A stretch of DNA of 64,000 nt from Paraburkholderia silvatlantica (GCF_003096715.1 NZ_QEOL01000023.1:1-64000); one strand, 5' to 3'; numbered from the stretch's first letter, positions 51,603 through 60,862 are shown. The notes: generated from the letters alone by a model not told the origin. Numbers and translations are program-made.

Positions 51603-52642
51603 GGCGTATTCCTCTCGAGCGCGGCTGCGCTGCGCTGTGCGAAGCGCTCGACTATCTGCAGCATCAGGCACGCGTAAGCGGTGACGGCAAGAAAGAGCGC
51701 CATGCGCACGGCGAATGCACGGTAGACGTCCTTGCCCGCCACGCTGTCCTGGACCGACTGGCCCAGCAGGATGATCATGGTGACGAGACTGTTCAGCCAG
51801 AAGCCGGGCGAATAACGCGTGGGGTGGATGCGATAAAGCTTGCGCGCCACGAGCAGGCCGAACAGCAGCATCCAGAGATAGAACATCCAGATGTTCACGA
51901 AGAGCCTGAGCGCAAACCAGAACGCGACGGCGAGCAAGCCGCCGAGCGCCGTGGAGCCGAGCAGTTCATGCGCTGCGCCGCGTGCCGACGTGGTGCAGCT
52001 TTGTCTGCCGAGGCTGACGGATTTCATGATGATCGGCATGTAGCTCGCGGGGTCGTTCATCGCCAGCAGCCAGGCGGGCATGACCACGAGCGCGGCCTGC
52101 AAGGCGATGCGCGACGCCGCCCCCTGCGGCATGACGCGCGCGGAGGGTTTGGCGCCCGCCGCCGCACCGGGCTCGGGAAACAGTGCGTGACTCAAAACCG
52201 AGACGAGCACGGCGAGCAGCAGTCCCTTTACGAGCGCACCGACCACGGTGGCGGCGAGTTGCTGATCGGCCACGCCTGCCGCGCTAATCATCGTGAGGCC
52301 CGCCGCGAGGAACGTCGACACCAGATTGTTGCCGCCGCGCAGGCCGGCGCGAAACGTCAGGAAGAGACAAAGGCCGACGAGCAGCACGCCGGCGAACGGG
52401 TAATAGCGCAGCACGGGGACAAGCAGCAGGCCGCTGCCCGTCGTGAGCGCAACGACCAGCGCGAGAGCGAGCGCCGCCTTGAGCGAAAGCGGCCGGGTTT
52501 GCGTCGCCAGCACAAAGACGGCGAGTACCGGCGCGATCACGGGAATCGGAAAGTCGAGCGCGAAGCTGATGGCAAGGGTGAGCGCCGTGCCGGTGGCCAC
52601 GCGTAGCGCACGGCGGCCGGGAAGCGATGGACTCGATTGCAT
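51599..52642 (-). CDS. DUF2955-family permease (FUSC/AaeB-like)
   Basis: A 347-residue membrane protein with about ten helices in two halves. The first half begins LRVATGTALTLAISFALDFP with PLSLKAALALALVVALTTGS. The second contains SYMPIIMKSVSLGRQSCTTS and IWMFYLWMLLFGLLVARKLY. The family accompanies HlyD adaptors and is related to aromatic-acid exporters of the AaeB type. It is the likely pump of the operon, with adaptor and outer-membrane channel upstream. ATGA overlap with the channel gene. Confidence 0.82.
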   Translation of the reverse strand: MQSSPSLPGRRALRVATGTALTLAISFALDFPIPVIAPVLAVFVLATQTRPLSLKAALALALVVALTTGSGLLLVPVLRYYPFAGVLLVGLCLFLTFRAGLRGGNNLVSTFLAAGLTMISAAGVADQQLAATVVGALVKGLLLAVLVSVLSHALFPEPGAAAGAKPSARVMPQGAASRIALQAALVVMPAWLLAMNDPASYMPIIMKSVSLGRQSCTTSARGAAHELLGSTALGGLLAVAFWFALRLFVNIWMFYLWMLLFGLLVARKLYRIHPTRYSPGFWLNSLVTMIILLGQSVQDSVAGKDVYRAFAVRMALFLAVTAYACLMLQIVERFAQRSAAALERNTP

Positions 52643-52651
52643 GGGCGCCCC

Positions 52652-53770
52652 TCAGTAGAGGAAGGAGAGCCAGCTCATCACGCGCAGGAACACGCGGCCG
52701 AGCGGATTGAGCGGGTTGCCTGCGCTCGGGAACGCCATCACTTCGGCCTGCCCGCCCACGCGCACGTTGCGCAGCCGTGCGCGCTCGTCGCTGTCGAACT
52801 CGACGATCACGGGAAAGCGCTGCGCGGGACGCAGCCAGTCGCGGCTATTCTGCACGGTGGGCAGGGTGCCGGGCGGCGTGCTCTGTCCGACGCTCACGCC
52901 ATAGCCGATGCTGCGGATGCGTCCGGCGAACACTTCGCCCGGCAGCGCGTCCAGCGCGATGGCGACGGGCGTGCCGGCATGGAGGCGGCCCAGATTGTTC
53001 TCCGTCATGTCCGCGCTGACCCAGACGTCGTGAATGGCGATGAGCGTCATGACCGGGTTGCCCGCAGCCGCGAACTGGCCAACTTCGGTGCGCAGGTCGG
53101 TGATGACGCCGGCCGAGCGCGCGCGAATATGCGTGTTGGCGAGATCGAGCTCGGCCTTTTCGAGCGCGCCCGCTGCGCTGCGCAACTGCGCGTTCTCCGC
53201 TTCGTTGCCGCCTTGCTGTTCGCGCGCGCGTTCGACTTCGGCCCGGGCGGCTTCGACCTGGCTTTGCGCCTGCTCGTGCGTGGCGCGCGCCACTTCGAGC
53301 CGCCGCAGCGAGACCGTGCCTTCGTCTTCACGGTACAACCGTTCGAGCCGGTCGCTGTCCTGGCGCGCCTTGACCTCGTTGGCGAGCGCCGCGCGCAATG
53401 AGGCTTGCGCCGAATCGATCCCGGCGGTGCTCGCGCCGATCTGCCGGCGCGTCGATTCGAGGTCGGCGCGCGCGCGGTCGGCGGCAATGCGGTATTGCTC
53501 GCTGTCGATTTCGAACAGCACGTCGCCGGCGTTGACCTCCTGGTTGTTGTGCACGAGCACGCGCGTCACGCGTCCCGGCACTTCCGCCGCAACGGGGACG
53601 ACGTAGGCCGCAATGCGCGCCTGCTGCGTATAAGGCGTGAAGCGATCCGCAAGCAGGTACCAGATCAGGCTGATGACGATCAGGATGACGATCCACTTGA
53701 GCGCCTTGCCGGAGGGGTCGGAAGCCGGCGGCGCCTGGGGCGGGCTCGAAGGTTCGGGCACGCTGCTCAT
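52652..53770 (-). CDS. HlyD-family periplasmic adaptor
   Basis: A 372-residue adaptor with one N-terminal helix (WIVILIVISLIWYLLADRF), a Pro-rich cytoplasmic start (PEPSSPPQAPPA), a coiled coil (residues about 115-230) and lipoyl/barrel parts (YVVPVAAEVPGRVTRVLVHN, VSADMTENNLGRLHAGTPVA). It would couple the DUF2955 permease to the outer-membrane channel. It overlaps the preceding gene by 4 bp. Confidence 0.9.
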   Translation of the reverse strand: MSSVPEPSSPPQAPPASDPSGKALKWIVILIVISLIWYLLADRFTPYTQQARIAAYVVPVAAEVPGRVTRVLVHNNQEVNAGDVLFEIDSEQYRIAADRARADLESTRRQIGASTAGIDSAQASLRAALANEVKARQDSDRLERLYREDEGTVSLRRLEVARATHEQAQSQVEAARAEVERAREQQGGNEAENAQLRSAAGALEKAELDLANTHIRARSAGVITDLRTEVGQFAAAGNPVMTLIAIHDVWVSADMTENNLGRLHAGTPVAIALDALPGEVFAGRIRSIGYGVSVGQSTPPGTLPTVQNSRDWLRPAQRFPVIVEFDSDERARLRNVRVGGQAEVMAFPSAGNPLNPLGRVFLRVMSWLSFLY

Positions 53771-55344
53771 CGTGTCGGCCCTTGCGGTTGATAGCCGGGA
53801 CCCTGCGCGGCAGAGGGCGATGCCGGTTCGTCGAGCAGGTCGCCCCAGTCGGTGCGTCGCTGCATCTGGGTGCGGGTAGCGGGGTCAATGAGCGGCTGAT
53901 CCCGATCCCAGCCTCCGTCCACGGCCTTGTACAGCGCAATCAGGCTGCTCACGGCATTGCCGCGATTGACGACGAACGCGTCCTGCTGCGCGGAAAGTGC
54001 GCGCTGCGCGTCGAGCACGCGCTGGAAGTCCGAGTACCCCTCGCGGTAGATCGTATTGGCGAGCGTGAGCGAGCGCTGCGCTGCGCCTTGCGCGTCGTGC
54101 AGGATCGTGTCGCGCTGCAGTGCCGCGCTCAGCGCCGTTGCGGCGTCGTCGGCCTCGCGCGCCGCGTCGCGCACGGTGTTCTGATACGCAACGATCAACT
54201 GCTGCAGGCGCGCATCCTGCACGCGCACGTTGTTCGTGATGCGGCCGTGGTCGAACAGGTTCCATGTGATGCTCGGGCCGCCCACCACGGCGAGCGTGCT
54301 CGGCGCGCCGGTGAGCGAGCTGGCGCTCCAGACGAGCGAGCCGACCAGCGAAACGGATGGGTACAGATCGGCCTTCGCCACGCCGATCAGCGCCGACTGC
54401 GCGGCCATCTGCTGCTCCGCGGCGCGCACGTCCGGCCGGCGCAGCAACAGCTTCGCGGGCACATCCTGAAGCACGGCGCGGTCGATGAGCGGGACGACGC
54501 CTGCCTTGGCCGGCTGCACGTCGAGCTCCGGCAGCGGGCCGGGCGGGCGTCCAAGCAGCACGCCAAGCGCATGACGCGCCACCGCAATCTGGCTTTCGAA
54601 CACGGGAACGCTGCTCAGCGTGCCGAGATACTGTGTTTTCGCCTGCTGGAGATCGAGTTCGTCGGTTTCGCCGCTTTTGAAGAGCTTTTGCGTGATCTCG
54701 TAGCTGCGCTTTTGCAGCTGCGCGTTTTCGCGCGCAATGCGCAGGCGCGCTTCGGTCGTGCGTAGCGTGAAATAGGTGTCGGCGACCTGCGCGTGAACGA
54801 GCACGAGCGCGTCTTCGCGGTTGTCCTGGGCGGCGAAGAACGAGGCGTCGGCCGATTCGATCGCGCGGCTGAAGCGTCCCCAGAAGTCCAGTTCCCAGCC
54901 GATGCTCAGGCCAAGACCATACTGAAAGTACGCGCCCGAACGCGGGTCGAAGCCGTCGTGGCGCTTGCGCGCCGAGGCCAGCACGTCGGCGTTGGCCTGC
55001 TGCACCTGCGGGTAACGCCCCGCGAGCGCGATGCCGAGCTGGGCGCGCGCCTCGATCACGCGCAACGCGGCGATCTTCAGGTCGCCGTTATTCTCGTCGG
55101 CCGCGGCAATCAGCTGTTCGAGATTTTCGTCTCCGAATACGCGCCACCATTGGCGCGCGTCGGGTTGCTCGTCAGCCTGCGTCGCGATCGACGTGACCTG
55201 CTCGATCGATGCACTGCTCCAGTGCTCGCTCCAGCTTTCGCGTTGCGGCTGAAAGTCGGGGCCCACGCGCATGCAGGCGCCCAGCAGCGTGCTCAGGCAG
55301 CAGGCGCCGAGCGGGAGCCAGTAAGGGCGCTCGCAGAGAATCAC
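53767..55344 (-). CDS. Outer-membrane efflux lipoprotein (OprM/NodT family)
   Basis: A 525-residue TolC-like protein. Signal peptide LPLGACCLSTLLGAC ends in a lipobox with Cys near residue 24; RVGPDFQPQ follows. The mid-part has RRPDVRAAEQQMAAQSALIG and the end has the second barrel repeat. It forms the exit duct of the DUF2955/HlyD pump. Start is GTG at 55344, 16 bp after the AI-2E-family gene, on the same transcript. Confidence 0.9.
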   Translation of the reverse strand: MILCERPYWLPLGACCLSTLLGACMRVGPDFQPQRESWSEHWSSASIEQVTSIATQADEQPDARQWWRVFGDENLEQLIAAADENNGDLKIAALRVIEARAQLGIALAGRYPQVQQANADVLASARKRHDGFDPRSGAYFQYGLGLSIGWELDFWGRFSRAIESADASFFAAQDNREDALVLVHAQVADTYFTLRTTEARLRIARENAQLQKRSYEITQKLFKSGETDELDLQQAKTQYLGTLSSVPVFESQIAVARHALGVLLGRPPGPLPELDVQPAKAGVVPLIDRAVLQDVPAKLLLRRPDVRAAEQQMAAQSALIGVAKADLYPSVSLVGSLVWSASSLTGAPSTLAVVGGPSITWNLFDHGRITNNVRVQDARLQQLIVAYQNTVRDAAREADDAATALSAALQRDTILHDAQGAAQRSLTLANTIYREGYSDFQRVLDAQRALSAQQDAFVVNRGNAVSSLIALYKAVDGGWDRDQPLIDPATRTQMQRRTDWGDLLDEPASPSAAQGPGYQPQGPTR

Positions 55345-55360
55345 AGGGCGGTCTCGCGGC

Positions 55361-56464
55361 TCAAGCCTGCTGTTCTTCTCGTGAGCGTTCGGGTTGCGGC
55401 TGGTCTTTCACCCAGCGCCAGAACAGTTGATAGGCGACGGCGAGCATCACCGGGCCGATGAAAAGGCCGATCACGCCGCCCGTGACCATACCGCCGATCG
55501 CGCCGATCAGTACGACGGGCATGGGCACCGCCACGCCGCGGCCAAGCAGCAGCGGCTTGAGCACGTTGTCGGCGAGCCCGGCGACGAACTCGTAGACGGA
55601 GAAGACGATGGTCGCCGTGCTCACGCCCTGCGTCATGATCACGAAGATGATGACGGGCACGGTGATGAGCGTGGCGGGCAACTGCATGATGCCGATCAGC
55701 AGCACGGCCAGCGCGAGCAGGCCCGCGCCGGGAATGCCCATCACGACGAAGCCGACGCCGATCAACACCATCTGGATGAACGCGATGCCCACCACGCCCT
55801 GGGCGACGGCGCGAATCGTGGCGGTGCAAAGGTCGGCGATCTGCGGGCCGTTTTCCGGGCCGGAAACGCGCGACGCGATCTGCACCGCGCTGCGATGGCC
55901 CGACTCGCCATGCGCCATGAGAATGCCGGCAATAATCAGGGCTACGAAGAAGATCAGCAGTGCGGCGCCGAGCCCGGTGATCGTGCCGAGCAGCGCGAGG
56001 CCGGCCGCCTTCAGTTGCGGCGCGAAGCGCTGCACGAGGCCGGTGATGTCGGTCGACGCCTGCATCCAGAAGTCGTATACGCGCTGACCGACGACTGGCC
56101 AGTGTGCGATCGAGTCGGCGGGAGGCGGGATATGAAACGTGCCGCCCTTCGCAACGCTCATGGCACGCTCGATCGAATCGGCTACGGCTACACCGAGCAG
56201 CCAGGTGGGCGCGAGGATCACGCCGAACGCCACGAGAATGATGAGCGTGGCGATGAGCCCATCCTTGTGAGGGAAGCGGCGCTGCAGTTTCATTTGCAGC
56301 GGATAAAGCGTGACTGCGAGAATCACGGACCAGACCATGAGGTCGAGGAACGGGGCGAAGATGCGAAAGCAAAACATCGCCAGGACGGCAATGAGTGCGG
56401 CGCGGATCAGGACATCCAGCAAATCCCGGGACTGCGCCGGCGTTGATGTAGTGGGCAGCAGCAT
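55361..56464 (-). CDS. AI-2E-family (PerM/YhhT-like) transporter
   Basis: A 367-residue membrane protein with the family pattern of two helices (FRIFAPFLDLMVWSVILAVT), a central amphipathic region (SIAHWPVVGQRVYDFWMQAS) and a C-terminal set of helices. The family includes the disputed AI-2 exporter TqsA and sodium/proton antiporters, so the substrate is unclear. It is the first gene of the seven-gene operon. The ATG at 56464 was chosen because the upstream frame to 56596 does not match the family. Confidence 0.85.
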   Translation of the reverse strand: MLLPTTSTPAQSRDLLDVLIRAALIAVLAMFCFRIFAPFLDLMVWSVILAVTLYPLQMKLQRRFPHKDGLIATLIILVAFGVILAPTWLLGVAVADSIERAMSVAKGGTFHIPPPADSIAHWPVVGQRVYDFWMQASTDITGLVQRFAPQLKAAGLALLGTITGLGAALLIFFVALIIAGILMAHGESGHRSAVQIASRVSGPENGPQIADLCTATIRAVAQGVVGIAFIQMVLIGVGFVVMGIPGAGLLALAVLLIGIMQLPATLITVPVIIFVIMTQGVSTATIVFSVYEFVAGLADNVLKPLLLGRGVAVPMPVVLIGAIGGMVTGGVIGLFIGPVMLAVAYQLFWRWVKDQPQPERSREEQQA

Positions 56465-56805
56465 CGTCTGTGTCTCCTCGCTGACCGGGGCGTGCAACTC
56501 AGCCGCGCCCCGGCTCCTATCTCGTTCCGGCGAGGACCGCCAGAACCCCAGGTAGTACGAGAAACTGTCCGCCGACGCTACGCTCCTTCCCGGCATGACC
56601 CCGTGACAGGGAGCACGACTCTGCGATGTTTGCAGTCGCCTGCGAGTTGTGCGGAGCGCACCGTCGAATTGAGTCTATTACACGCGCTGAAAAGGGACAA
56701 CGAACGTGCGATCTGTTTTGGGCCCGCGAGGAATCGGGTTAACCATGCATTGAAAATGGCGTAGTGGGCAGGCAGCGAGTTTGATTCTGATTCTTGTTGC
56801 AGGCC
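56465..56805. other. Promoter region of the efflux operon
   Basis: No gene is supported. The minus strand must carry the operon promoter. An AT-rich patch at 56735-56800 precedes the lectin-like gene's end. No inverted repeat or operator stood out. Confidence 0.45.
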
Positions 56806-57174
56806 TCAATGCCCCGGACCACTCGAAGGCTCGCAGCTGAGAATGAGTCGATCACCGTTGCCCGCAACGGGAGCCAGTGCAGCATTGTGGAATTCGTGGC
56901 CGCCGCAGCGCCACTCGGCGAGATAGTCATTGCGACAGCCGCCAGATTGCGCGGCAATCATCGAAACCGGATAGTTGCAGGTTCTCAAACCGTCACAGTG
57001 CGCGGCGAGATCGCGCGTGACATTGCCGTGTGGTGCGCCGCAGTTGCTGCCGTAGGTGCCGGAGACGATGGCGATCGTCGCTTCATTCGCGGCGCTCGCC
57101 GCAGCCGGGATGACGAGGCCGCCAGGGCCGAAGGCGGTCCATGCGAGCGCGAGGGCGATTGAGGTTGGCTTCAT
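56806..57174 (-). CDS. Secreted SUEL/galactose-binding lectin-like protein
   Basis: A 122-residue protein with a signal peptide (ending IPAAASA near residue 29). It has the arrangement of the rhamnose/galactose-binding lectin fold: TIAIVSGTYGSNCGAPHGNV, AAHCDGLRTCNYPVS and GGCRNDYLAEWRCGG. Six mature cysteines could form disulfides. Such domains are mostly known from animals; bacterial ones occur in secreted proteins and bind sugars. The ATG at 57174 follows GGAGGTGCGTC. It stands alone between the efflux operon and the nitrate genes. Confidence 0.65.
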   Translation of the reverse strand: MKPTSIALALAWTAFGPGGLVIPAAASAANEATIAIVSGTYGSNCGAPHGNVTRDLAAHCDGLRTCNYPVSMIAAQSGGCRNDYLAEWRCGGHEFHNAALAPVAGNGDRLILSCEPSSGPGH

Positions 57175-57441
57175 GACGCACCTCCCAGGCCGGCGCTGCG
57201 CATGTGCGCTGGCGCGGCCCACCAATCCATGTTTACAGGGTAGCGCGGCCGCGCCGAACGGCAAGACAGTGCCCGGCGATGGTGCGAGGCTTCGCTGCAG
57301 TGCACCAGCAGCAGTCACCTGAGGCACACGATTGGTGGCGCACAGCCGGTCCTGGCCACTCGCGCCGCGCGCGCTGCGTGAACCGTGAAACCTGCGCTGG
57401 CCGGGTGTTGCGCGGGGCGCGCAGGCCGCCTGCGGGTCGGG

Positions 57442-57457
57442 TGGCATACCTATTGCT
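57442..57457 (+). promoter_or_regulatory. Sigma-54 promoter of the nitrate sensor-transporter unit
   Basis: TGGCATACCTATTGCT has GG and GC exactly 10 bp apart and matches five of six bases of TGGCAC and the TTGC box. It is 212 bp upstream of the PilJ-type gene, with a terminator leader in between. Sigma-54 promoters drive nitrogen-assimilation genes. Confidence 0.78.
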
Positions 57458-57536
57458 TTGTCGCTACCGGGGCCAATGACGGCTCCGAGGAATTGCATCA
57501 TCGTCCCGCCATGCGCGGGATCAGTCGATCGTGCGG

Positions 57537-57608
57537 GGCAACGGCGTCCCGAAGCGGCACTCCACGGCACAGCGTGCGTGGCGGGTGCGCTTCGGGACGC
57601 TTTTTTTT
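57537..57608 (+). terminator. Leader terminator with shared GGGCAACGGCGTCCC motif, unit 1
   Basis: A perfect 13-bp stem GCGTCCCGAAGCG (57544-57556) with CGCTTCGGGACGC (57588-57600) is followed by eight T residues. It lies between the sigma-54 promoter and the first gene, so it is a leader attenuator. GGGCAACGGCGTCCC at 57536-57550 is identical in the nirB leader (61233-61247). Confidence 0.82.
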
Positions 57609-57669
57609 GCGCTTCGCGCAAGCACCGTGGTTTGACCGACCTTTGGCGACACGATTTGTACTACTACAG

Positions 57670-58404
57670 ATGAACATGCGGGAAACGACACCAGACATCT
57701 CTGCGGAAATCGTCGGCGAACTGATCAATCTGGCCGGGCGCCAGCGCATGCTCTCGCAGCGCGTGGTCCTGCATGCGCTGCTCGGCTTGCGCGGCGACGC
57801 GGCCGCCCTCGTCATCGCGCGTGATTGCCTCGACACGTTTGCGGCTTCGCACGCGCGGCTGGTCGAGGGTGACGATCATTTTCCCGGCGTGTTCTCGACG
57901 GCGTTGCACGAACTCTACTTCGGCGCACGCAAGGCCGACGAGCGCATTCGTGCGTTCATGAAGCTCGCCGCGCACGCGTGCGCGTGCCTCGAGCGCTCAG
58001 CCCATGCGGCGGCGGCCGATAGCGGGTGCGAGGCTGCCGTGACGGAACTCACCGCTGCCGCCACGCCGCTGCTCGAACTGCTGCAAGCGCTGACCCAGGC
58101 ATACCAGGACGAATTGCGCAGCGTGGAAGCCGCGGCGGCGAAGCGCCAGGCCGGCATCGTCGATGAACTCGCCGCCATTTCCCTGCGCGCGAACATCGTC
58201 GCGCTCAATGCACGGGTGGCTGCCGCCCGCGCCGGCCAGTTCGGCCGCGAATTCGCGGTGATCACGGCGGAACTGGCGCACGTGATAGGCGAAATGGACA
58301 GGCTCGTGCAGGGCGTAGTCGGCAAGCCCGGGACGCGCAGCAGCGCGCCTGAAAGACATTCCGGATTCCGAAATCAACGGATGCATGCCCGCGTGGCGGG
58401 TTGA
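57670..58404 (+). CDS. PilJ/NarX-type nitrate-sensing domain protein
   Basis: A 244-residue soluble protein. The N-terminal half has the type IV pili methyl-accepting N-terminal domain motif (ELINLAGRQRMLSQRVVLHA), related to the nitrate-binding region of NarX and NarQ. The second half is a helical stretch resembling a chemoreceptor signalling tip (DELAAISLRANIVALNARVA). It lacks membrane segments. A nitrate or nitrite sensor for the following transporter or for an antitermination protein is inferred from position. A sigma-54 promoter and leader terminator precede it; the transporter follows 21 bp after the stop. Confidence 0.75.
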   Translation: MNMRETTPDISAEIVGELINLAGRQRMLSQRVVLHALLGLRGDAAALVIARDCLDTFAASHARLVEGDDHFPGVFSTALHELYFGARKADERIRAFMKLAAHACACLERSAHAAAADSGCEAAVTELTAAATPLLELLQALTQAYQDELRSVEAAAAKRQAGIVDELAAISLRANIVALNARVAAARAGQFGREFAVITAELAHVIGEMDRLVQGVVGKPGTRSSAPERHSGFRNQRMHARVAG

Positions 58405-58425
58405 GATCCACTATTGGAGAACCTC

Positions 58426-59820
58426 GTGAAAGACCTGGTAAGTTCGCTCAAGAGCGGTAACTGGCGCGCGCTGATCGCGTGTTTCCTGTATTTCGACACC
58501 GGCTTCACGGTGTGGGTGATGTTCGGCCCGCTCGCGCCGTTCATCCAGAAGGACATTGCGATGACGCCGGGCGAACTGGGTCTGCTCGTGGCCGTGCCCG
58601 TGCTCGGCGCGGCGATTCTGCGCGTGACGCTCGGCAATCTCTATCAGGCCTGCGACGGCCGCCGCGCCGCGCTGATGGGCATCGCACTTTCCGCCATCCC
58701 CGCCGCGGTGCTGTTGATGATGCCGGGCACGCCGTCCTACACATTGCTGCTCGTACTCGGCGTGCTGCTTGGCGTGGGCGGCGCGAGCTTCGCCGTGGCG
58801 CTGCCGATGGCGGGCAGCAACTATCCGCCGAAGGTGCAGGGCCTCGTGCTCGGCCTCGCCGCGGCCGGCAATATTGGCGCGGTGCTCGACGGCTTCCTCT
58901 TTCCCGGCCTCGCCAGCCACTATGGATGGGCGCGCGCCACGGGCGCGGCGCTGCCGCTGCTCGCGCTTACCGCAACGGCCGTGACCTTCTGGGCCCGCGA
59001 TCTCGGCCAGAAGTCCGGGAGCGCGCCGCGGGCATTGCGGTCGTTCGGCATCACGCTTGCCGGCTTGATCGCGCTGGTGCTTGCCGTGCATGCAGGCGTG
59101 TTCGGCGCGGGCAAGACCGGTGTGCTGCTGCTGCCGGTGCTGGGCGCGCTGCTCGCCATTGCCGTGTTGCCGCGCCACTATCGCGTGGTACTCACCGAAG
59201 GCGACACGTGGGTCGTGATGCTCGTGTACAGCATCACGTTTGGCGGCTTCGTCGGCATGTCGTCCTATGTCTCGACGCTGCTTATTTCGCTCTACCAGGT
59301 GCCGAAGCTCGAAGCCGGCGTGGTGATGTCGCTGCTCGCGCTGACCGGCGCGATGGTACGCCCGCTTGGCGGCCTGATCGCGGATCGCATTTCGGGCGTA
59401 CGCGCACTCGTGGTGCTGCTTGCCGCGATCTCGGTGTGCGATTTCGCGTTCGCGCTGTGGATGCCGCCGTTCGCCGCCGGCATTGCGCTGCTGGCGTTCA
59501 CCTACGTGTGCTTCGGTCTCGGCAACGGCGCGACGTTCCAGCTCGTACCGCGCCGCTGGCAAGGCCGCACCGGGCTGATGTCGGGCATCATCGGCGCGGC
59601 GGGGGGAATCGGCGGCTTCTATCTGCCGGTCATCATGGGCATTGCCAAGGAGAGCACCGGCAGCTACCAGATGGGCTTCGCGACGTTCGGCGTGATCGCG
59701 GCGGCTGCATTTGGACTCGTGGTGCTGCATCGTGCACGCTGGCTCGAATGGGCGCTGCCCCACGAGCCGGCGATGGCCCCAGCTGTCGTGCATGGTGCTC
59801 AGGCGAGCGCAGGCAACTGA
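58426..59820 (+). CDS. narK: Nitrate/nitrite MFS transporter (NarK/NasA type)
   Basis: A 464-residue twelve-helix permease of the nitrate/nitrite porter family. It begins VSSLKSGNWRALIACFLYFD, typical of this clade, with LRVTLGNLYQACDGRRAALM and the two nitrate-signature stretches (AAAGNIGAVLDG near residue 150 and GLGNGATFQLVPRRWQGRTG near 370). It would import nitrate (and possibly nitrite). Start: GTG at 58426 with TTGGAGA upstream; a TTG at 58414 is less likely. It is transcribed with the sensor-like gene. Confidence 0.88.
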   Translation: MKDLVSSLKSGNWRALIACFLYFDTGFTVWVMFGPLAPFIQKDIAMTPGELGLLVAVPVLGAAILRVTLGNLYQACDGRRAALMGIALSAIPAAVLLMMPGTPSYTLLLVLGVLLGVGGASFAVALPMAGSNYPPKVQGLVLGLAAAGNIGAVLDGFLFPGLASHYGWARATGAALPLLALTATAVTFWARDLGQKSGSAPRALRSFGITLAGLIALVLAVHAGVFGAGKTGVLLLPVLGALLAIAVLPRHYRVVLTEGDTWVVMLVYSITFGGFVGMSSYVSTLLISLYQVPKLEAGVVMSLLALTGAMVRPLGGLIADRISGVRALVVLLAAISVCDFAFALWMPPFAAGIALLAFTYVCFGLGNGATFQLVPRRWQGRTGLMSGIIGAAGGIGGFYLPVIMGIAKESTGSYQMGFATFGVIAAAAFGLVVLHRARWLEWALPHEPAMAPAVVHGAQASAGN

Positions 59821-59876
59821 GACCCGGGTAGAGAGCAGGATGCAGCCAGTGCGCGAGCGGCGGGCCGTTCGCGCGC

Positions 59877-60674
59877 TCACGCGCGGCGACGCAGGTCCTC
59901 GATACTCGCTATGCCCGAATGAACGCCGAACGAGGCAGGCGAATTGGCGAACGAAGCCGCCTCGCCGATCGCGTTGCCCACGAGAATGATGGCGGGGCTG
60001 CCAAGGCCCGCTGCACGAGCATGCGCCGCGATCGAGCCGAGCGTGCCCGTGACGCGCCGCTCGTTCGCGCTGCCGGCCCACTGCACGACGGCGGCGGGCG
60101 TCGCCGCGGGGAGCGCGCCCACGAGCGTTGCGCACAGCGATTCGATCCGGCTCATGCCCATATAGATGGCGAGCGTCATGCCCGTTGCGGCGAGCGCCTG
60201 CCAGTCCGGTTCACTATGATCGCGCAGATGCGCGGTCACGAAGATCACACCCTGGCAATGGTCGCGATGCGTGAGCGACACGCCGAGCCCCGCCGCCGCC
60301 GCGAACGCCGAAGACACGCCGTTCACGATATCTACGCTTACGCCCGCACGGCGCAACGCCGCGAGTTCTTCCCCAGCGCGGCCAAAGAGCAATGCGTCGC
60401 CGCCTTTCACGCGTACCACGTGCAAGCCGTGGCGCGCGTAGCGCTGCATCAGTCGCTCGATGAAGGCCTGCGGCGTGGAGCGGCAGCCGCCTCGCTTGCC
60501 CACGCGGATCACCCGGGCCTGCGGTGCGAGCGTGACGATTTCCGGATTCACGAGATCGTCGAGCAGCACGACGTCGGCGCTCGCGAGCACCTTCGCCGCC
60601 TTCAGGGTTAGCAGGTCGAGATCGCCCGGACCTGCGCTCACCAGCGTGACCTTACCTTCGTTGCCCGTCGTCAT
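59877..60674 (-). CDS. cobA: Uroporphyrinogen-III C-methyltransferase (siroheme)
   Basis: The 265-residue enzyme has the SAM uroporphyrinogen methyltransferase motifs: VTLVSAGPGDLDLLTLKAAK (motif 1), the DDLVNPE strand, then RVGKRGG and VVRVKGGDALLFGRAGEEL, and later TLAIYMGMSRIESL. It methylates uroporphyrinogen III to precorrin-2 for siroheme, the cofactor of NirB. Only the methyltransferase module is present, so dehydrogenase and ferrochelatase are elsewhere. It converges with narK and has its own leader terminator upstream. The ATG at 60674 opens the domain. Confidence 0.93.
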   Translation of the reverse strand: MTTGNEGKVTLVSAGPGDLDLLTLKAAKVLASADVVLLDDLVNPEIVTLAPQARVIRVGKRGGCRSTPQAFIERLMQRYARHGLHVVRVKGGDALLFGRAGEELAALRRAGVSVDIVNGVSSAFAAAAGLGVSLTHRDHCQGVIFVTAHLRDHSEPDWQALAATGMTLAIYMGMSRIESLCATLVGALPAATPAAVVQWAGSANERRVTGTLGSIAAHARAAGLGSPAIILVGNAIGEAASFANSPASFGVHSGIASIEDLRRRA

Positions 60675-60724
60675 CGTCGTCTTCCTTTGGATTGCGCGCA
60701 CCCGCGTGGGGGAGCGCCATAAAA

Positions 60725-60767
60725 CAAATGGCGTCCGCTCGCCGCTTGCGACGAGGGGACGCCATTG
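60725..60767 (-). terminator. Leader terminator before cobA with related motif, unit 2
   Basis: On the minus strand AATGGCGTCC pairs with GGACGCCATT over a CTCG/CGAG inner stem, then TTTGTTTT. The start reads GGACAATGGCGTCCC, two bases different from the GGGCAACGGCGTCCC of the other two leaders. It lies 51 bp before the cobA ATG. Confidence 0.75.
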
Positions 60768-60862
60768 TCCGGTGTGTTCGAGTCGAGGCGCGCGGCGAGC
60801 GGTGCGCGAAGCGCGGCCCCAAGGTTGCATGCCCGGCAACGCTGCCGGGCACCCGGACTCAC

